The notes under the pieces were generated by a model. The model saw nothing but the letters and a program-made list of their open reading frames with translations. It was not told the origin of the DNA and ran no database searches. A stretch of 64,000 nucleotides of DNA. Source: Microbacterium terrae (GTDB taxonomy: Bacteria; Actinomycetota; Actinomycetes; Actinomycetales; Microbacteriaceae). Each line of letters starts with the position of its first letter. The first letter of the stretch is position 1. The stretch is taken from assembly GCF_017831975.1 (NCBI RefSeq), contig NZ_JAFDSS010000001.1, positions 496,001 to 560,000 on the forward strand, in the 5' to 3' direction. Of this stretch, positions 50,250 through 59,518 are shown piece by piece. Position numbers and translations under genes: made by a program.

Positions 50250-51094
50250 GCGCCGTGAGCGGCGTGGACGCCGCGGGCGCCATGCGCGGCGACGCGGCGA
50301 CGCGCGCCGGGTTCGTGCCGCGGGTTCTCGCCGTGCCCGCAATCGTCGGGCTCGCCTTCCTGGTGCTTCCGCTCGCGGCGCTCGTCGCTCGCGTCGAGTG
50401 GTCGTCGCTGTGGGGCGACGTCACGTCCGACACCGCGATGTCGGCCCTCGGGCTGTCGCTGCTCACCGGTGCGATCGCCACCGCGCTGTGCATCCTGTTC
50501 GGTGTGCCGCTGGCCCTCGTCATCGCGCGCAGTGCGGCGCGGACGGCGGCGATCCTCCGCGCCGTCGTGACCGTGCCGCTGGTGCTGCCGCCCATGGTCG
50601 GCGGCGTCGCGATGCTCTTCCTGTTCGGGCGCACGAGCTGGCTCGGCGGCATCCTCGGAGAGTGGGGCATCCGTCTCCCCTTCTCGACCGCCGCGGTGGT
50701 GCTCGCTCAGGCCTTCGTCGCCCTGCCCTTCCTCGTGCTCGCCCTCGAGGGGTCGCTCCGCGCCACCGGCGTCGGGTACGAGGAGGCGGCCGCCGCACTC
50801 GGCGCCGGACGCTGGCGCATCCTCGCCCGGGTGACGCTGCCGCTCGCCGCCCCGGGCCTCGTCGCCGGGGTCGTGCTGTGCTTCGCGCGCGCCATCGGCG
50901 AGTTCGGGGCGACGGCGCTCTTCGCCGGGAACGCGCCGGGTGTGACCCAGACCATGCCGCTCGCGATCTACACCGCGTTCAACGGATCGGGGGTGTCGCA
51001 GGGCACCGCCGTCGCGCTGTCGCTGATGCTGCTCGTGACGGCGGTCGGAGTGCTGCTGCTCGTGCGCGCCTGGCGCGTGGAGACGCCTCGATGA
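50246..51094 (+). CDS. modB: Molybdate ABC transporter permease ModB
   Basis: 282 residues with five to six membrane helices. TVPLVLPPMVGGVAMLFLFGRTSWLGG and the EAA loop LEGSLRATGVGYEEAAAALGAGRWRILARVTLPLAAPGLVAGVVLCFARAIGEFGATALFAGNAPG are typical ModB motifs. Both ends overlap neighbouring genes (ATGA), so ModA, ModB and ModC are translationally coupled. Confidence 0.95.
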   Translation: MSAVSGVDAAGAMRGDAATRAGFVPRVLAVPAIVGLAFLVLPLAALVARVEWSSLWGDVTSDTAMSALGLSLLTGAIATALCILFGVPLALVIARSAARTAAILRAVVTVPLVLPPMVGGVAMLFLFGRTSWLGGILGEWGIRLPFSTAAVVLAQAFVALPFLVLALEGSLRATGVGYEEAAAALGAGRWRILARVTLPLAAPGLVAGVVLCFARAIGEFGATALFAGNAPGVTQTMPLAIYTAFNGSGVSQGTAVALSLMLLVTAVGVLLLVRAWRVETPR

Positions 51095-52206
51095 CCGGCG
51101 CGCTCGGAGAGGTGGCGCTCGACGCCCGCGTCGTCGTCGAGCGCGGCGGGTTCGGGCTCGACGCGGAGATCGCGGCGGGGCCGGGCGATGTCGTCGCGGT
51201 GATGGGGCCGTCGGGCGCCGGAAAGTCGACGCTGCTCGGCGCGCTCGCCGGTCTCGTGCGCATGGATGCCGGGTACGTGAGCGTCGGAGGTCGGATGCTG
51301 GATGCTCCGCCCGCGACCCGCACCGCGCCGGCGTCGCGGGGTGTCGTGATGCTCGGCCAGGAGGCGCGACTGTTCCCGCACCTCACCGCCCGCGACAACG
51401 TGGTGTTCGGTCTGCGTGCGCACGGGGTGTCGCGCGCCGCCGCCGATGCCACCGCCGAGGACTGGCTCGATCGCGTGGGTCTCGCCGGTTTCGGGCGCCG
51501 ACGCCCCGCGCAGCTGTCGGGCGGGCAGCAGCAGCGGGTCGCCCTCGCGCGCGCGCTTGCGACGTCGCCGGCCGTGCTGCTGCTCGACGAGCCGTTCACG
51601 TCTCTCGACGCGGAGACGGCAGGAGACGTCCGCGCCCTCGTTCACGATCAGCTGGGGGCGACGGGAACCACGGCCGTGGTCGCCACCCACGACGCGGTCG
51701 ACGCGGTCGCCCTGGCCTCGCAGCTGCTGGTGCTCGAGGGGGGCGCCGTCACGCAGCACGGTCCGGTGCGCGACGTGCTGGCCGCTCCGGCGACGCGGTT
51801 CGCCGCCGCCGTCGCCGGGCTCAACCGCGTGCCCGGAGACGCTCGATCGGGCGTGTGGCGTGCGGGCGGACTCGCGCTCGCGTGCGACGCCGGCGATGGC
51901 CCCGTCGCGGCGGTGTTCCGCCCGAGCGACGTCGGGCTGCTCCTCGCGGAGGCGTCGGGTCGTCCGGCGCCGGCGGCGGCGACGGATCCGGCGCCGGAGG
52001 CAGAACCCGGCGCGGAGTGGATCGCCGAGGTCGTGCGCCTCGAGCAGACGCCCGCCGGCGTGCGGATCCGAACGCGCGAGCCCGACGTCGCGGTCGACGT
52101 CGCCGCCGATCGCGTCGCCGCGCTCTCGATCGCACGGGGATCGCGCGTGCGACTGCGTGTCGCGGCATCCGTCGTCCGATTCCTGCCTGGCTCGGCGCGC
52201 ACCTGA
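51091..52206 (+). CDS. modC: Molybdate ABC transporter ATPase ModC
   Basis: 371 residues. Walker A GPSGAGKST (about 34-42), signature LSGGQQQR (about 141-148), Walker B VLLLDEPFTSLD and the switch histidine in VVATHDAV. The C-terminal third is a TOBE/Mop-like domain (AEWIAEVVRLEQTPAGVRIRTREPDVAVDV ... RLRVAASVVRFLPG) that may sense molybdate and inhibit transport. Energises ModB. Confidence 0.94.
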   Translation: MTGALGEVALDARVVVERGGFGLDAEIAAGPGDVVAVMGPSGAGKSTLLGALAGLVRMDAGYVSVGGRMLDAPPATRTAPASRGVVMLGQEARLFPHLTARDNVVFGLRAHGVSRAAADATAEDWLDRVGLAGFGRRRPAQLSGGQQQRVALARALATSPAVLLLDEPFTSLDAETAGDVRALVHDQLGATGTTAVVATHDAVDAVALASQLLVLEGGAVTQHGPVRDVLAAPATRFAAAVAGLNRVPGDARSGVWRAGGLALACDAGDGPVAAVFRPSDVGLLLAEASGRPAPAAATDPAPEAEPGAEWIAEVVRLEQTPAGVRIRTREPDVAVDVAADRVAALSIARGSRVRLRVAASVVRFLPGSART

Positions 52207-52226
52207 CGGCGGACGATCCGCGGGCC

Positions 52227-52232
52227 TAGAAT
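52227..52232 (+). promoter_or_regulatory. Leaderless -10 element of the first GNAT gene
   Basis: TAGAAT, 7 bases, GTG 52240. Confidence 0.5.
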
Positions 52233-52239
52233 CGCGCGG

Positions 52240-52836
52240 GTGACCCGCATTCGCCCGTACCGCGCCGGAGACGAGCCGGCGCTCGCCGACATCTGCCTGA
52301 AGACCGCCGATTCCGGCGAAGATGCCACGGGTGTGCTCGACGACGACGACCTCTGGGCAGAGATCTTCGTGCTGCCCTACGTGGCGCGGCATCCGGAGTT
52401 CGCGTTCGTCGTCGAGACCGATGACGAACGGGTCGTCGGCTACATCGTCGGCGCGCCCGACACCGCCGCGTTCGAGGCGTGGTTCCGCGACGCGTGGTGG
52501 CCGCGGCACGCGGTGCGCTGGCCGCGGCCCGAGAGCGAGACGACGCGCCAGGACGGCATCCTGTCGTATGCGTACGGCCGGGGCACGGGTGCGGTGGCGT
52601 TCGCCGACGAATACCCCGCGCACCTGCACATCGACCTGCTGCCCGAGGCGCAGGGCGGGGGGTGGGGCCGCCGCCTCATCGCGACCCTCGAAGATGCGCT
52701 GCGCGAGGCCGGCGTGCCCGGTCTGCACCTCGTCGCCGGGGCGGACAACGCCGGCGCGATCGCCTTCTACCCGCGGGTGGGGTTCGCACCCCTGCCGTCG
52801 GACGAGGGGTCGCGGGCGTTCGGCACGCTCCTCTGA
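52240..52836 (+). CDS. GNAT family N-acetyltransferase
   Basis: 198 residues. RIRPYRAGDEPALADICLKTADSG at the N-terminus, EFAFVVETDDERVVGYIVGAPD, and the acetyl-CoA loop HIDLLPEAQGGGWGRRLIATLEDALREAGVPGLHLVAGADNAGAIAFYPRVGF (about 125-180) with the Q/R-x-x-G-x-G/A pattern. Resembles bacterial O-GlcNAcase-associated or general amine acetyltransferases; acceptor unknown. No functional link to the molybdate genes is seen. Confidence 0.85.
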   Translation: MTRIRPYRAGDEPALADICLKTADSGEDATGVLDDDDLWAEIFVLPYVARHPEFAFVVETDDERVVGYIVGAPDTAAFEAWFRDAWWPRHAVRWPRPESETTRQDGILSYAYGRGTGAVAFADEYPAHLHIDLLPEAQGGGWGRRLIATLEDALREAGVPGLHLVAGADNAGAIAFYPRVGFAPLPSDEGSRAFGTLL

Positions 52837-52930
52837 CGGACGGATGCTCGTACCGGCCGAGCGGGGGTGGGCGACCCGGGCGAAGCCTGACGATCTCGTG
52901 GGATCCGGCCCCCGGCGCCTGAGGCGCCTG

Positions 52931-52936
52931 TAGCCT
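52931..52936 (+). promoter_or_regulatory. Leaderless -10 element of the SDR/DUF2867 gene
   Basis: TAGCCT, 7 bases, ATG 52944. Confidence 0.5.
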
Positions 52937-52943
52937 TCCGGGC

Positions 52944-54500
52944 ATGGACGACCTGTCCGCACCCACGGGGCGAGAGCCTGCTCTCGTGGCCGTGCCCCGC
53001 GCCGACGGCACCCCGCGCCGAGTCCTCGTGCTCGGGGCGACCGGCTACATCGGCGGCCGTCTCGTGCCGCGTCTGCTCGCCGCCGGCTATGCCGTGCGGG
53101 TGCTCGCACGCGATGCGACGCGGGTCGCCTCGTTCGCGTGGGGCGATCGGGTCGACGTGGTCGTCGGCGACGCCGCCGATCCCGCGTCCATGGCGCAGGC
53201 GTGCGACGACGTGGACGTGCTCTACTACCTCGTGCACTCGATGTCGGCCGGCGCCGGCTTCGAGGACGCCGATCGCGCCGCGGCGCGCACCGTCGCCCGG
53301 GCGGCTGCGGAGGCATCCGTCTCGCGCATCGTCTACCTCGGCGGCCTCCACCCCTCGGCGGAGCCCCTGTCGCCGCACCTGCGCTCGCGCGTCGAGGTGG
53401 GCGAGGTGTTCCTCCACTCGCCGGTGCCGACGCTCGTGCTGCAGGCGGGCGTCGTGATCGGCTCGGGGTCGGCGTCGTTCGAGATGGTGCGCCACCTCAC
53501 CGACGTGCTTCCCTACATGCCGGCACCCCGCTGGGTGCGCAACCGCATCCAGCCGATCGCGGTGCGCGACGTGCTGCACTACCTGCTGGGCGCCGGCCGT
53601 GTGCCGGCCGAGGTGAACGACGCCGTCGACATCGGCGGCCCCGACGTGCTCCGCTACGGCCAGATGATGAACGGCTACGCGGTGGAGGCGGGGCTGCGGC
53701 AGCGCCCCATCGCCGCGCTGCCGGTGCTCACGCCGCGGCTCGCGTCGCACTGGGTCAACCTCGTGACCCCCATCCCGCGCTCGATCGCGCGTCCGCTCGT
53801 GGAGTCGCTGCAGAACGAGTGCATCATGACCGACCATCGGGTCGATGCGCTCATCCCACCGCCCGCGGACGGTCTCACCCCGTACCGTCAGGCCGTGCGC
53901 CTGGCCCTCAGCCGGCTCGAGGCCGACGCGGTCGAGACGAGCTGGCTCGACGGTGAGGTGCTGGGGGTGCCGAGCTCACCGCTGCCGAGCGATCCCGACT
54001 GGGCCGGCCGCGTCGTCTTCACCGACGTGCGCGCCGTCGACACGCCCGCCTCGCCCGACGCCCTGTGGCGCGTGATCGAGGGGATCGGCGGCGAGAACGG
54101 CTGGTACTCGTCGCCGATGCTCTGGGCGGCGCGCGGCTGGATGGACCGCCTCGTCGGCGGTGTGGGGCTCGCCCGCGGGCGGCGCAGCCGCGCGCGCCTC
54201 GGCGTCGGCGACGCCCTCGACTTCTGGCGGGTGGAGGCGATCGATCCGGGGCGGATGCTGCGTCTGCGGGCTGAGATGAAGGTTCCGGGTCTGGCGTGGC
54301 TCGAGCTGCGCGCCTCGGCGCGCGGCGACGGCTCGCGCTACGACCAGCGGGCCGTGTTCTTCCCGCGAGGACTCGCCGGGAGGCTCTACTGGCTCGCGGT
54401 GCTGCCTTTCCACGGCTTCATCTTCGCGGGCATGGCGGCTCGCATCACGGCGACGGCGGAAGCCGAAGATCGCGCACCCGACGACGCTCGTGCAGCGTGA
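52944..54500 (+). CDS. NAD(P)-binding SDR protein with DUF2867 domain
   Basis: 518 residues. The N-terminal half is an atypical SDR (RVLVLGATGYIGGRLVPRLLAAGYAVRVLARD, about 28-60; DVLYYLVHSMSAG, ASVSRIVYLGGLHP). The C-terminal part (about 345-500) is DUF2867, a START-like domain (DALWRVIEGIGGENGWYSSPMLWAARGWMDRLVGGVGLARGRR ... DFWRVEAIDPGRMLRLRAEMKVPGLAWLEL). Possibly a lipid or quinone-like substrate; not established. Its last 56 bases overlap the convergent GNAT gene. Confidence 0.88.
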   Translation: MDDLSAPTGREPALVAVPRADGTPRRVLVLGATGYIGGRLVPRLLAAGYAVRVLARDATRVASFAWGDRVDVVVGDAADPASMAQACDDVDVLYYLVHSMSAGAGFEDADRAAARTVARAAAEASVSRIVYLGGLHPSAEPLSPHLRSRVEVGEVFLHSPVPTLVLQAGVVIGSGSASFEMVRHLTDVLPYMPAPRWVRNRIQPIAVRDVLHYLLGAGRVPAEVNDAVDIGGPDVLRYGQMMNGYAVEAGLRQRPIAALPVLTPRLASHWVNLVTPIPRSIARPLVESLQNECIMTDHRVDALIPPPADGLTPYRQAVRLALSRLEADAVETSWLDGEVLGVPSSPLPSDPDWAGRVVFTDVRAVDTPASPDALWRVIEGIGGENGWYSSPMLWAARGWMDRLVGGVGLARGRRSRARLGVGDALDFWRVEAIDPGRMLRLRAEMKVPGLAWLELRASARGDGSRYDQRAVFFPRGLAGRLYWLAVLPFHGFIFAGMAARITATAEAEDRAPDDARAA

Positions 54501-54999
54501 AGGCGGTGTGGCCGCCGATGACCCGGTCGTCGGTCATCACGCCACCGTCCTCGTGCCAGCCGTGACGCTCGTAGAAGTCGGCCGCCCGGGTGTTGCCCGC
54601 GAGCACCCAGAGGTGGGCGCGCGCATGGCCCGCGCGGCGCAGGCGGGCCTCGACGTCGCACATGAGGGCGTGCCCGACTCCGGTGCTCCAGTGCGCGGGC
54701 GACACGTAGAGGGCGAAGAGCTTGCCGCCACCGGGTGACGACTGATCGTCCGACGCCCCGCACGCCGCCCACCCCGCGGCGACGCCGTCGACCTCGGCGA
54801 TCACATCGACCCGGCGCGGGTCCGCGTGGCCGCGGTCCCAGTTGGCGACGCGGCGGTCGCCCTCGGCCTCGGCGTCGAGCTGGTCGAGCACCGCGGAGGA
54901 GATGAGCCTCGCGTAGGCGGCGCGCCACGCGTCGACCCGGATGCGGGCGATCGTGCGCGCATCCCGCTGCTCGGCCATGCGGACGGTCACCGTCGTCAT
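54445..54999 (-). CDS. GNAT family N-acetyltransferase
   Basis: 184 residues: VTVRMAEQRDARTIARIRVDAWRAAYARLISSAVLDQLDAEAEGDRR at the start, KLFALYVSPAHWSTGVGHALMCDVEARLRRAGHARAHLWVLAGNTRAADFYERHGWHEDG for acetyl-CoA binding (about 100-160). The acetyl-CoA loop SPAHWSTGVG keeps x-x-G-x-G. ATG 54999 lies 7 bases behind a TACCGT box. The 3' end overlaps the SDR gene tail; cydC ends 25 bases upstream of its start. Confidence 0.87.
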   Translation of the reverse strand: MTTVTVRMAEQRDARTIARIRVDAWRAAYARLISSAVLDQLDAEAEGDRRVANWDRGHADPRRVDVIAEVDGVAAGWAACGASDDQSSPGGGKLFALYVSPAHWSTGVGHALMCDVEARLRRAGHARAHLWVLAGNTRAADFYERHGWHEDGGVMTDDRVIGGHTAFTLHERRRVRDLRLPPSP

Positions 55000-55006
55000 G
55001 CCACAG

Positions 55007-55012
55007 ACGGTA
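55007..55012 (-). promoter_or_regulatory. Leaderless -10 element of the second GNAT gene
   Basis: TACCGT on the minus strand, 7 bases before ATG 54999. Confidence 0.4.
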
Positions 55013-55024
55013 GCGACTCGTCGC

Positions 55025-56734
55025 TCAGCCCGCGAGATGCCCGGCGTCGAGACGCACGACCCGATCGACGAGGCCGTCGGGCACCCGCACGTGCGAGATG
55101 AGCACGACCGCCTGGTCGCGGCCGACGGCGCGCAGCAGGTCGGAGAGGAGGGCGTCGGATGCGTCGGCGTCGACGCCCGCGGTCGGCTCGTCGAGCACCA
55201 GCACGGGGAACCCGCGCAGCAGCGCGCGGGCGAGCGCGATGCGCTGCGCCTGTCCGCCTGACACGAGGGCGCCGCGCTCGCCGACGCGCGCGTCGAGACC
55301 GCCGCGCTCGCGCAGCCACGGCCCGAGCCCGACGCGGTCGAGGGTCGCCTCGAGGTCGGCATCCGTCGCGTCGTCACGGGCGAACAGCAGGTTCTGGCGC
55401 ACGTCCTCGTCGAAGAGCATCGGATGCTGTTCGCACAGCCCCACCGTGAGCCGGACGTCGTCTCCCGCAAGAGTGTGGGCCGAAGCCTCGCCGATGCGGT
55501 ACTCGCCGTCGACCTCGAGGAAGCGCACGAGCGCGTGCGCGAGGGTGGACTTGCCCGCACCGCTCGAGCCCACGACGAGCACGCGCTCGCCGGGCCGCAG
55601 GATCAGGTCGAGATCGTGCAGTGCGGGGGAGTCGGCCCCGGGCCAGCGCACGTCTGCGCCCCGCAGACGCAGGCCGTCTCCTAGCGGGGGAGCGTCACCG
55701 GTGGGCGCGATCCGCTCGTCGACGAGGCCGTCCGGCACACCGGGGGGCACCGCCGACGCGATGCGGTCGGCGGCTCCTCGCACCTGCCGCCACGATGCCG
55801 CGGCCAACGGGACGGTGGCGAACACGTCGAAGACGGCCATCGGCACGAGCACGATCACCGCGAGCGCCGGTGCGCTGAGGGCACCGGAGTCGAGGCCGGG
55901 CACAGCGGTGAACACGGCGAGCAGCGACGCCGCGCCTGCCAGCACCGAGACGACCGCGGTCGTGCCGGCCTGCGCGCCGGCGCGGCGCACGATCGCGGTG
56001 CGCAGGGCGGTGTCTGCGGCGGTGATCCTCGCCCGGCTCGCCGCCTCGGCGCCGTATGCGGCGAGCACGTCGAGGCTGCCCAGGTGGTCGTGGATGGCAT
56101 CGGCGAGTGCGGAGCGCAGCGGGGCGACCGAGCGCTCGGCGCGCGCGCCCGCGGCCCAGCCCCACGCGGTGGCGATGAGCGCGGCGACCACGAGGCACAC
56201 GAGCAGCGTGAGGGCCGCAGGCCACCACACGAACGCGATCAGCACGACCGCGCCGACGGCGACCGTCGCCGACGAGACGAGGGGCTGCACCACCCGCAGC
56301 GGCAGGTTCTGGAGGTCGTCCACGTCGTCGACGAGAGCGCCGAGGACCGAGCCGCGCCGCGTTCGCTGCAGCCCGTCGGGGGCGAGGGGCACCAGGCGCC
56401 GCACGAGCGAGGAGCGGGCGGCTGCGAGTTGACGCAGGGTGGCGTCGTGCCCGGTGAGTCGCTCCAGGTAGCGGAACACCGCGCGCGAGATCGCGAAGAA
56501 GCGCACGCCCACCACGGCGAAGCTGAGGTAGAGCACGGGCGGCTGCTCGCTCGCGCGCACGATCAGCCAGGCGCTCACGGCGAGGAGGGCGACGGCGGAC
56601 GCCTCCGATGCGAAGCCTGCCGCGAGAGCAGGCCAGAAGCGGCGCAGAGGCGGCAGCGCGCCGCGCAGCACGCGCCGGGTCTCGGCAGTCGGGCGCGCCG
56701 GGCTGCCTGCCGCGGCGGTCGGGCGTGCGGTCAT
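55025..56734 (-). CDS. cydC: Thiol reductant ABC exporter subunit CydC
   Basis: 569 residues: six membrane helices (VALLAVSAWLIVRASEQPPVLYLSFAVVGVRFFAISRAVFRYLERL is the typical CydC opening), then the ABC domain with GSSGAGKST (Walker A), LVSGGQAQR (signature) and VLVLDEPTAGVD (Walker B). With CydD it exports cysteine/glutathione-type thiols, needed to assemble heme d and cytochrome bd. ATG 56734 overlaps the cydD stop (ATGA). Confidence 0.93.
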   Translation of the reverse strand: MTARPTAAAGSPARPTAETRRVLRGALPPLRRFWPALAAGFASEASAVALLAVSAWLIVRASEQPPVLYLSFAVVGVRFFAISRAVFRYLERLTGHDATLRQLAAARSSLVRRLVPLAPDGLQRTRRGSVLGALVDDVDDLQNLPLRVVQPLVSSATVAVGAVVLIAFVWWPAALTLLVCLVVAALIATAWGWAAGARAERSVAPLRSALADAIHDHLGSLDVLAAYGAEAASRARITAADTALRTAIVRRAGAQAGTTAVVSVLAGAASLLAVFTAVPGLDSGALSAPALAVIVLVPMAVFDVFATVPLAAASWRQVRGAADRIASAVPPGVPDGLVDERIAPTGDAPPLGDGLRLRGADVRWPGADSPALHDLDLILRPGERVLVVGSSGAGKSTLAHALVRFLEVDGEYRIGEASAHTLAGDDVRLTVGLCEQHPMLFDEDVRQNLLFARDDATDADLEATLDRVGLGPWLRERGGLDARVGERGALVSGGQAQRIALARALLRGFPVLVLDEPTAGVDADASDALLSDLLRAVGRDQAVVLISHVRVPDGLVDRVVRLDAGHLAG

Positions 56735-58431
56735 GCCGGCACCTCCGACTGCTCGTTCGACTGCTCCTCGGTGGGTTCGAGTCGCACCACGGTGTCGGCG
56801 ATCCCGCGGGCCGACGGCCGGTGCGAGACGAGGATGACCGCTGCCCCGTCGTCGGCGAGCATCCGCACCGATCGCCACAGGCGCGCCTCGGTCTCGGCGT
56901 CGAGCGCCGAACTGGGCTCATCGAGCGCGATCACGCCGGCGCGGCCGCGCAGGTGCCGGTAGAACGCCCGGGCGACGGCGACGCGCTGCGCCTGGCCTCC
57001 GGAGAGTCCCGCGCCCTGCACCCCGAGAACGAGCATGGGCGACAGATCGCCTGCGCACGCGAGATCGAGCGCCCGCTCGACGGTGGCGGAATCGGGTTCG
57101 TCGTCGCCGAGCGCGACGTTCGCGGCGATGGTGCCGCTCGTGAGACCCGGCTGCTGGCCCGACCATGCCAGCCATGACGACGACGGGATGCCGCGGACGT
57201 CGATCCCCGCGAGTTCGGCGGTTCCGCTGAACTCGGCAGAGCCCCGCAGCGCGGCGAACACGCTCGACTTGCCTGTTCCGCTCGGGCCCTCCAGGAGCGT
57301 CACCTGACCGGGAGCGACGTGGAGGCCCACCGGCGCGAGCACGCGGCCGCCCCGGCGGACGCGCACATCGTGCAGCACCAGGGGCGATGGTGCGGGGCCC
57401 GGCTCGGCAGTGGAGGGTTCGGTCGGCGCCTGAGCCCGTGCGGCATCCAGGACGGCGAAGACGTCGTCGGTCGCGGCGACGCCCTCGGATGCGGCGTGGA
57501 ACTGCACGCCCACCTGCCGGATCGGCAGGTACGCCTCGGGTGCGAGGAGGAGCACGAAGAGTCCGACGGCGAGCGCCAGCGATCCGTCGATCAGCCGGAA
57601 GCCGATCGACACCGCGACGATCGCGACCGAGATCGAGGCGAGGAACTCCAGCGCGAACCCGGAGAGGAACGACACCCGCAGCACCTTCATGGTCTCGCGC
57701 CGATAGTCGTCGGTGACGTGTTCGATGGATGCCGCGGCCCGATGCTGCCGGCCGAAGACCTTCAGCGTCGACAGGCCCTGGACGGTGTCGGCGAAGCGGG
57801 CGGCGAGCCGCTGGAGCGTCTTCCACTGGCGCTGCTGAACGCTGCGGGTGGCCAGCCCGATCAGCACCATGAACACGGGGATGAGGGGCAGGGTGAGGAG
57901 CACGGTGAGCCCAGAGATCCAGTCCTGCCACCACATCACCGCGAGGATGATCGGGGTCGCGACGACGGTCTGCACGAGCTGCGGCAGGTAGCGGCCGAAG
58001 TAGGCTTCGAGGGCGTCGAGTCCGCGACCGGCGGTGACTGCGAGCTGGGCCGAGTTGCGCGTCGCGAGCCAGCCCGGTCCGAGCGCGCCGACGGCGTCGA
58101 ACAGCCGCTCGCGCAGCTCCACCTGCACACGGGCGGCAGCACGCGAGGCGACCTGCTCGCGCACCCACAGCACCACCCCGCGGAGCACGACGACGGCGGC
58201 GAAAGCGGCGAGCGTCGGCGCGAGGCCGTCGAGAGGCATTCCGTCGATCGCGTCGACGATCGCGCGCGTCAGCAGCCACGCGAAGGCGATGATCAGCGTC
58301 GTCTGCGCCAGCGAGATCGCGGCCAAGGCGACGAAGTAGCCGCGGGAACCGCGCGCGTATCGCAGCAGTCGGGGATCGACCGGCTTCGCCGAGACGCGCT
58401 CGGGTGTCGACTCTTCGTGCTCGGTTCCCAC
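56731..58431 (-). CDS. cydD: Thiol reductant ABC exporter subunit CydD
   Basis: 566 residues. N-terminal exporter helices (YFVALAAISLAQTTLIIAFAWLLTRAIVDAIDG), coupling region TLQRLAARFADTVQGLSTLKVFGRQHRAAASIEHVTDDYRRETMKVLRVSFLSGFALEFLASISVAIVAVSIGFRL, and an ABC domain with GPSGTGKS, LSGGQAQRVAVARA and IALDEPSSALD. Start GTG 58431 follows TAGTCT by 9 bases, so cydDC may have its own promoter besides read-through from cydAB. Contiguous with cydB (38-base gap). Confidence 0.93.
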   Translation of the reverse strand: MGTEHEESTPERVSAKPVDPRLLRYARGSRGYFVALAAISLAQTTLIIAFAWLLTRAIVDAIDGMPLDGLAPTLAAFAAVVVLRGVVLWVREQVASRAAARVQVELRERLFDAVGALGPGWLATRNSAQLAVTAGRGLDALEAYFGRYLPQLVQTVVATPIILAVMWWQDWISGLTVLLTLPLIPVFMVLIGLATRSVQQRQWKTLQRLAARFADTVQGLSTLKVFGRQHRAAASIEHVTDDYRRETMKVLRVSFLSGFALEFLASISVAIVAVSIGFRLIDGSLALAVGLFVLLLAPEAYLPIRQVGVQFHAASEGVAATDDVFAVLDAARAQAPTEPSTAEPGPAPSPLVLHDVRVRRGGRVLAPVGLHVAPGQVTLLEGPSGTGKSSVFAALRGSAEFSGTAELAGIDVRGIPSSSWLAWSGQQPGLTSGTIAANVALGDDEPDSATVERALDLACAGDLSPMLVLGVQGAGLSGGQAQRVAVARAFYRHLRGRAGVIALDEPSSALDAETEARLWRSVRMLADDGAAVILVSHRPSARGIADTVVRLEPTEEQSNEQSEVPA

Positions 58432-58440
58432 AACACCTCG

Positions 58441-58446
58441 AGACTA
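58441..58446 (-). promoter_or_regulatory. Possible leaderless -10 element of cydDC
   Basis: TAGTCT on the minus strand, 9 bases before GTG 58431, slightly longer spacing than the other examples. Confidence 0.35.
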
Positions 58447-58469
58447 CCGGCGGGTGGCCGGGGATCCGG

Positions 58470-59501
58470 TCAGTGGACGACGGCGGCTGCCTTCTCGATG
58501 TGCGAGCGGGTGATGCGCTTGCGGAAGATCCAGTACGTCCAGCCCTGGTACAGCAGCACCAGCGGCAGGAAGATGAGCGCCGCCCACGACATGATCGTCA
58601 GCGTGTAGTCGGTGCTCGACGCGTTCTCGATCGTGAGGCTGTTCGCCAGGTCGGTGCTCGAGGGCATGACGTACGGGAACAGGGCGAACCACAGCGCGAG
58701 CACCGCCGAGACGATCGTGCCGGCACCGAATCCGAAGGCCCAGCCCTCACGGCCGCGGGCGTTCGAGATCCACGAGGCGATGAGCAGCACGGCGGCCACC
58801 GCAGCGAGGGCGGCGGTGACCACGGCGAGGTCGCGCCCCTCGGCGAAGGCCAGCAGGACCGTCCAGATCAGGAACGCGGCGGCGACCACGATGGTGACGA
58901 GGCCGGCGCGGCCGGCGAGGCGACGAGCATCCGCCGCCACCTGACCGTCGGTCTTCAGCGCCACGAAGTACACGCCGTGGGTGAAGAACAGCAGCAGCGT
59001 CGTGAGTCCGCCGAGGAGGCCATACGGGTTCAGGAGGGTCAGGAGCGACCCGGTGAACTCGTGAGCGGCATCGAGCGGAACGCCCTGCACGATGTTGGCG
59101 AACGCGACGCCCCACAGCAGGGCCGGCACGGCGGAGCCGACGACGATCATCGTGTCGAACCCCTTCTTCCAGCGCAGGGAGTCGCGCTGGTGCCGGTACT
59201 CGAACGAGACGCCGCGCAGGATGAGGGCGAGCAGGATCAGCAGCAGAGCCAGGTAGAACCCGCTGAACAGCGTCGCGTACCACTCGGGGAACGCGGCGAA
59301 CAGGCACGCGCCGGCGACGATGACCCACGTCTCGTTGAGGTCCCACACCGGGCCGATGGTGTTGATCACCTGGCGTCGGCTGACGTCGTCCTTGCCGAGG
59401 AACGGCAGCGACATGCCGACGCCGAAGTCGAAGCCGTCGAGCACGAAGTAGCCGACGAAGAGGAATCCGACGATCCAGAACCAGAGGTAGGCGAGATCCA
59501 T
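58470..59501 (-). CDS. cydB: Cytochrome bd ubiquinol/menaquinol oxidase subunit II
   Basis: 343 residues, eight to nine membrane helices. Opening MDLAYLWFWIVGFLFVGYFVLDGFDFGVGMSLPFLGKDDVSRRQVINTIGPVWDLNETWVIVAGACLFAAFPEWYATLFSGFYLALLLIL is diagnostic: W57-type and D/E residues in DGFDFG and WD.NE line the proton path. It partners CydA in the membrane. 17 bases separate it from cydA. Confidence 0.97.
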   Translation of the reverse strand: MDLAYLWFWIVGFLFVGYFVLDGFDFGVGMSLPFLGKDDVSRRQVINTIGPVWDLNETWVIVAGACLFAAFPEWYATLFSGFYLALLLILLALILRGVSFEYRHQRDSLRWKKGFDTMIVVGSAVPALLWGVAFANIVQGVPLDAAHEFTGSLLTLLNPYGLLGGLTTLLLFFTHGVYFVALKTDGQVAADARRLAGRAGLVTIVVAAAFLIWTVLLAFAEGRDLAVVTAALAAVAAVLLIASWISNARGREGWAFGFGAGTIVSAVLALWFALFPYVMPSSTDLANSLTIENASSTDYTLTIMSWAALIFLPLVLLYQGWTYWIFRKRITRSHIEKAAAVVH

Positions 59502-59518
59502 GATGTGCTCCGGAATCC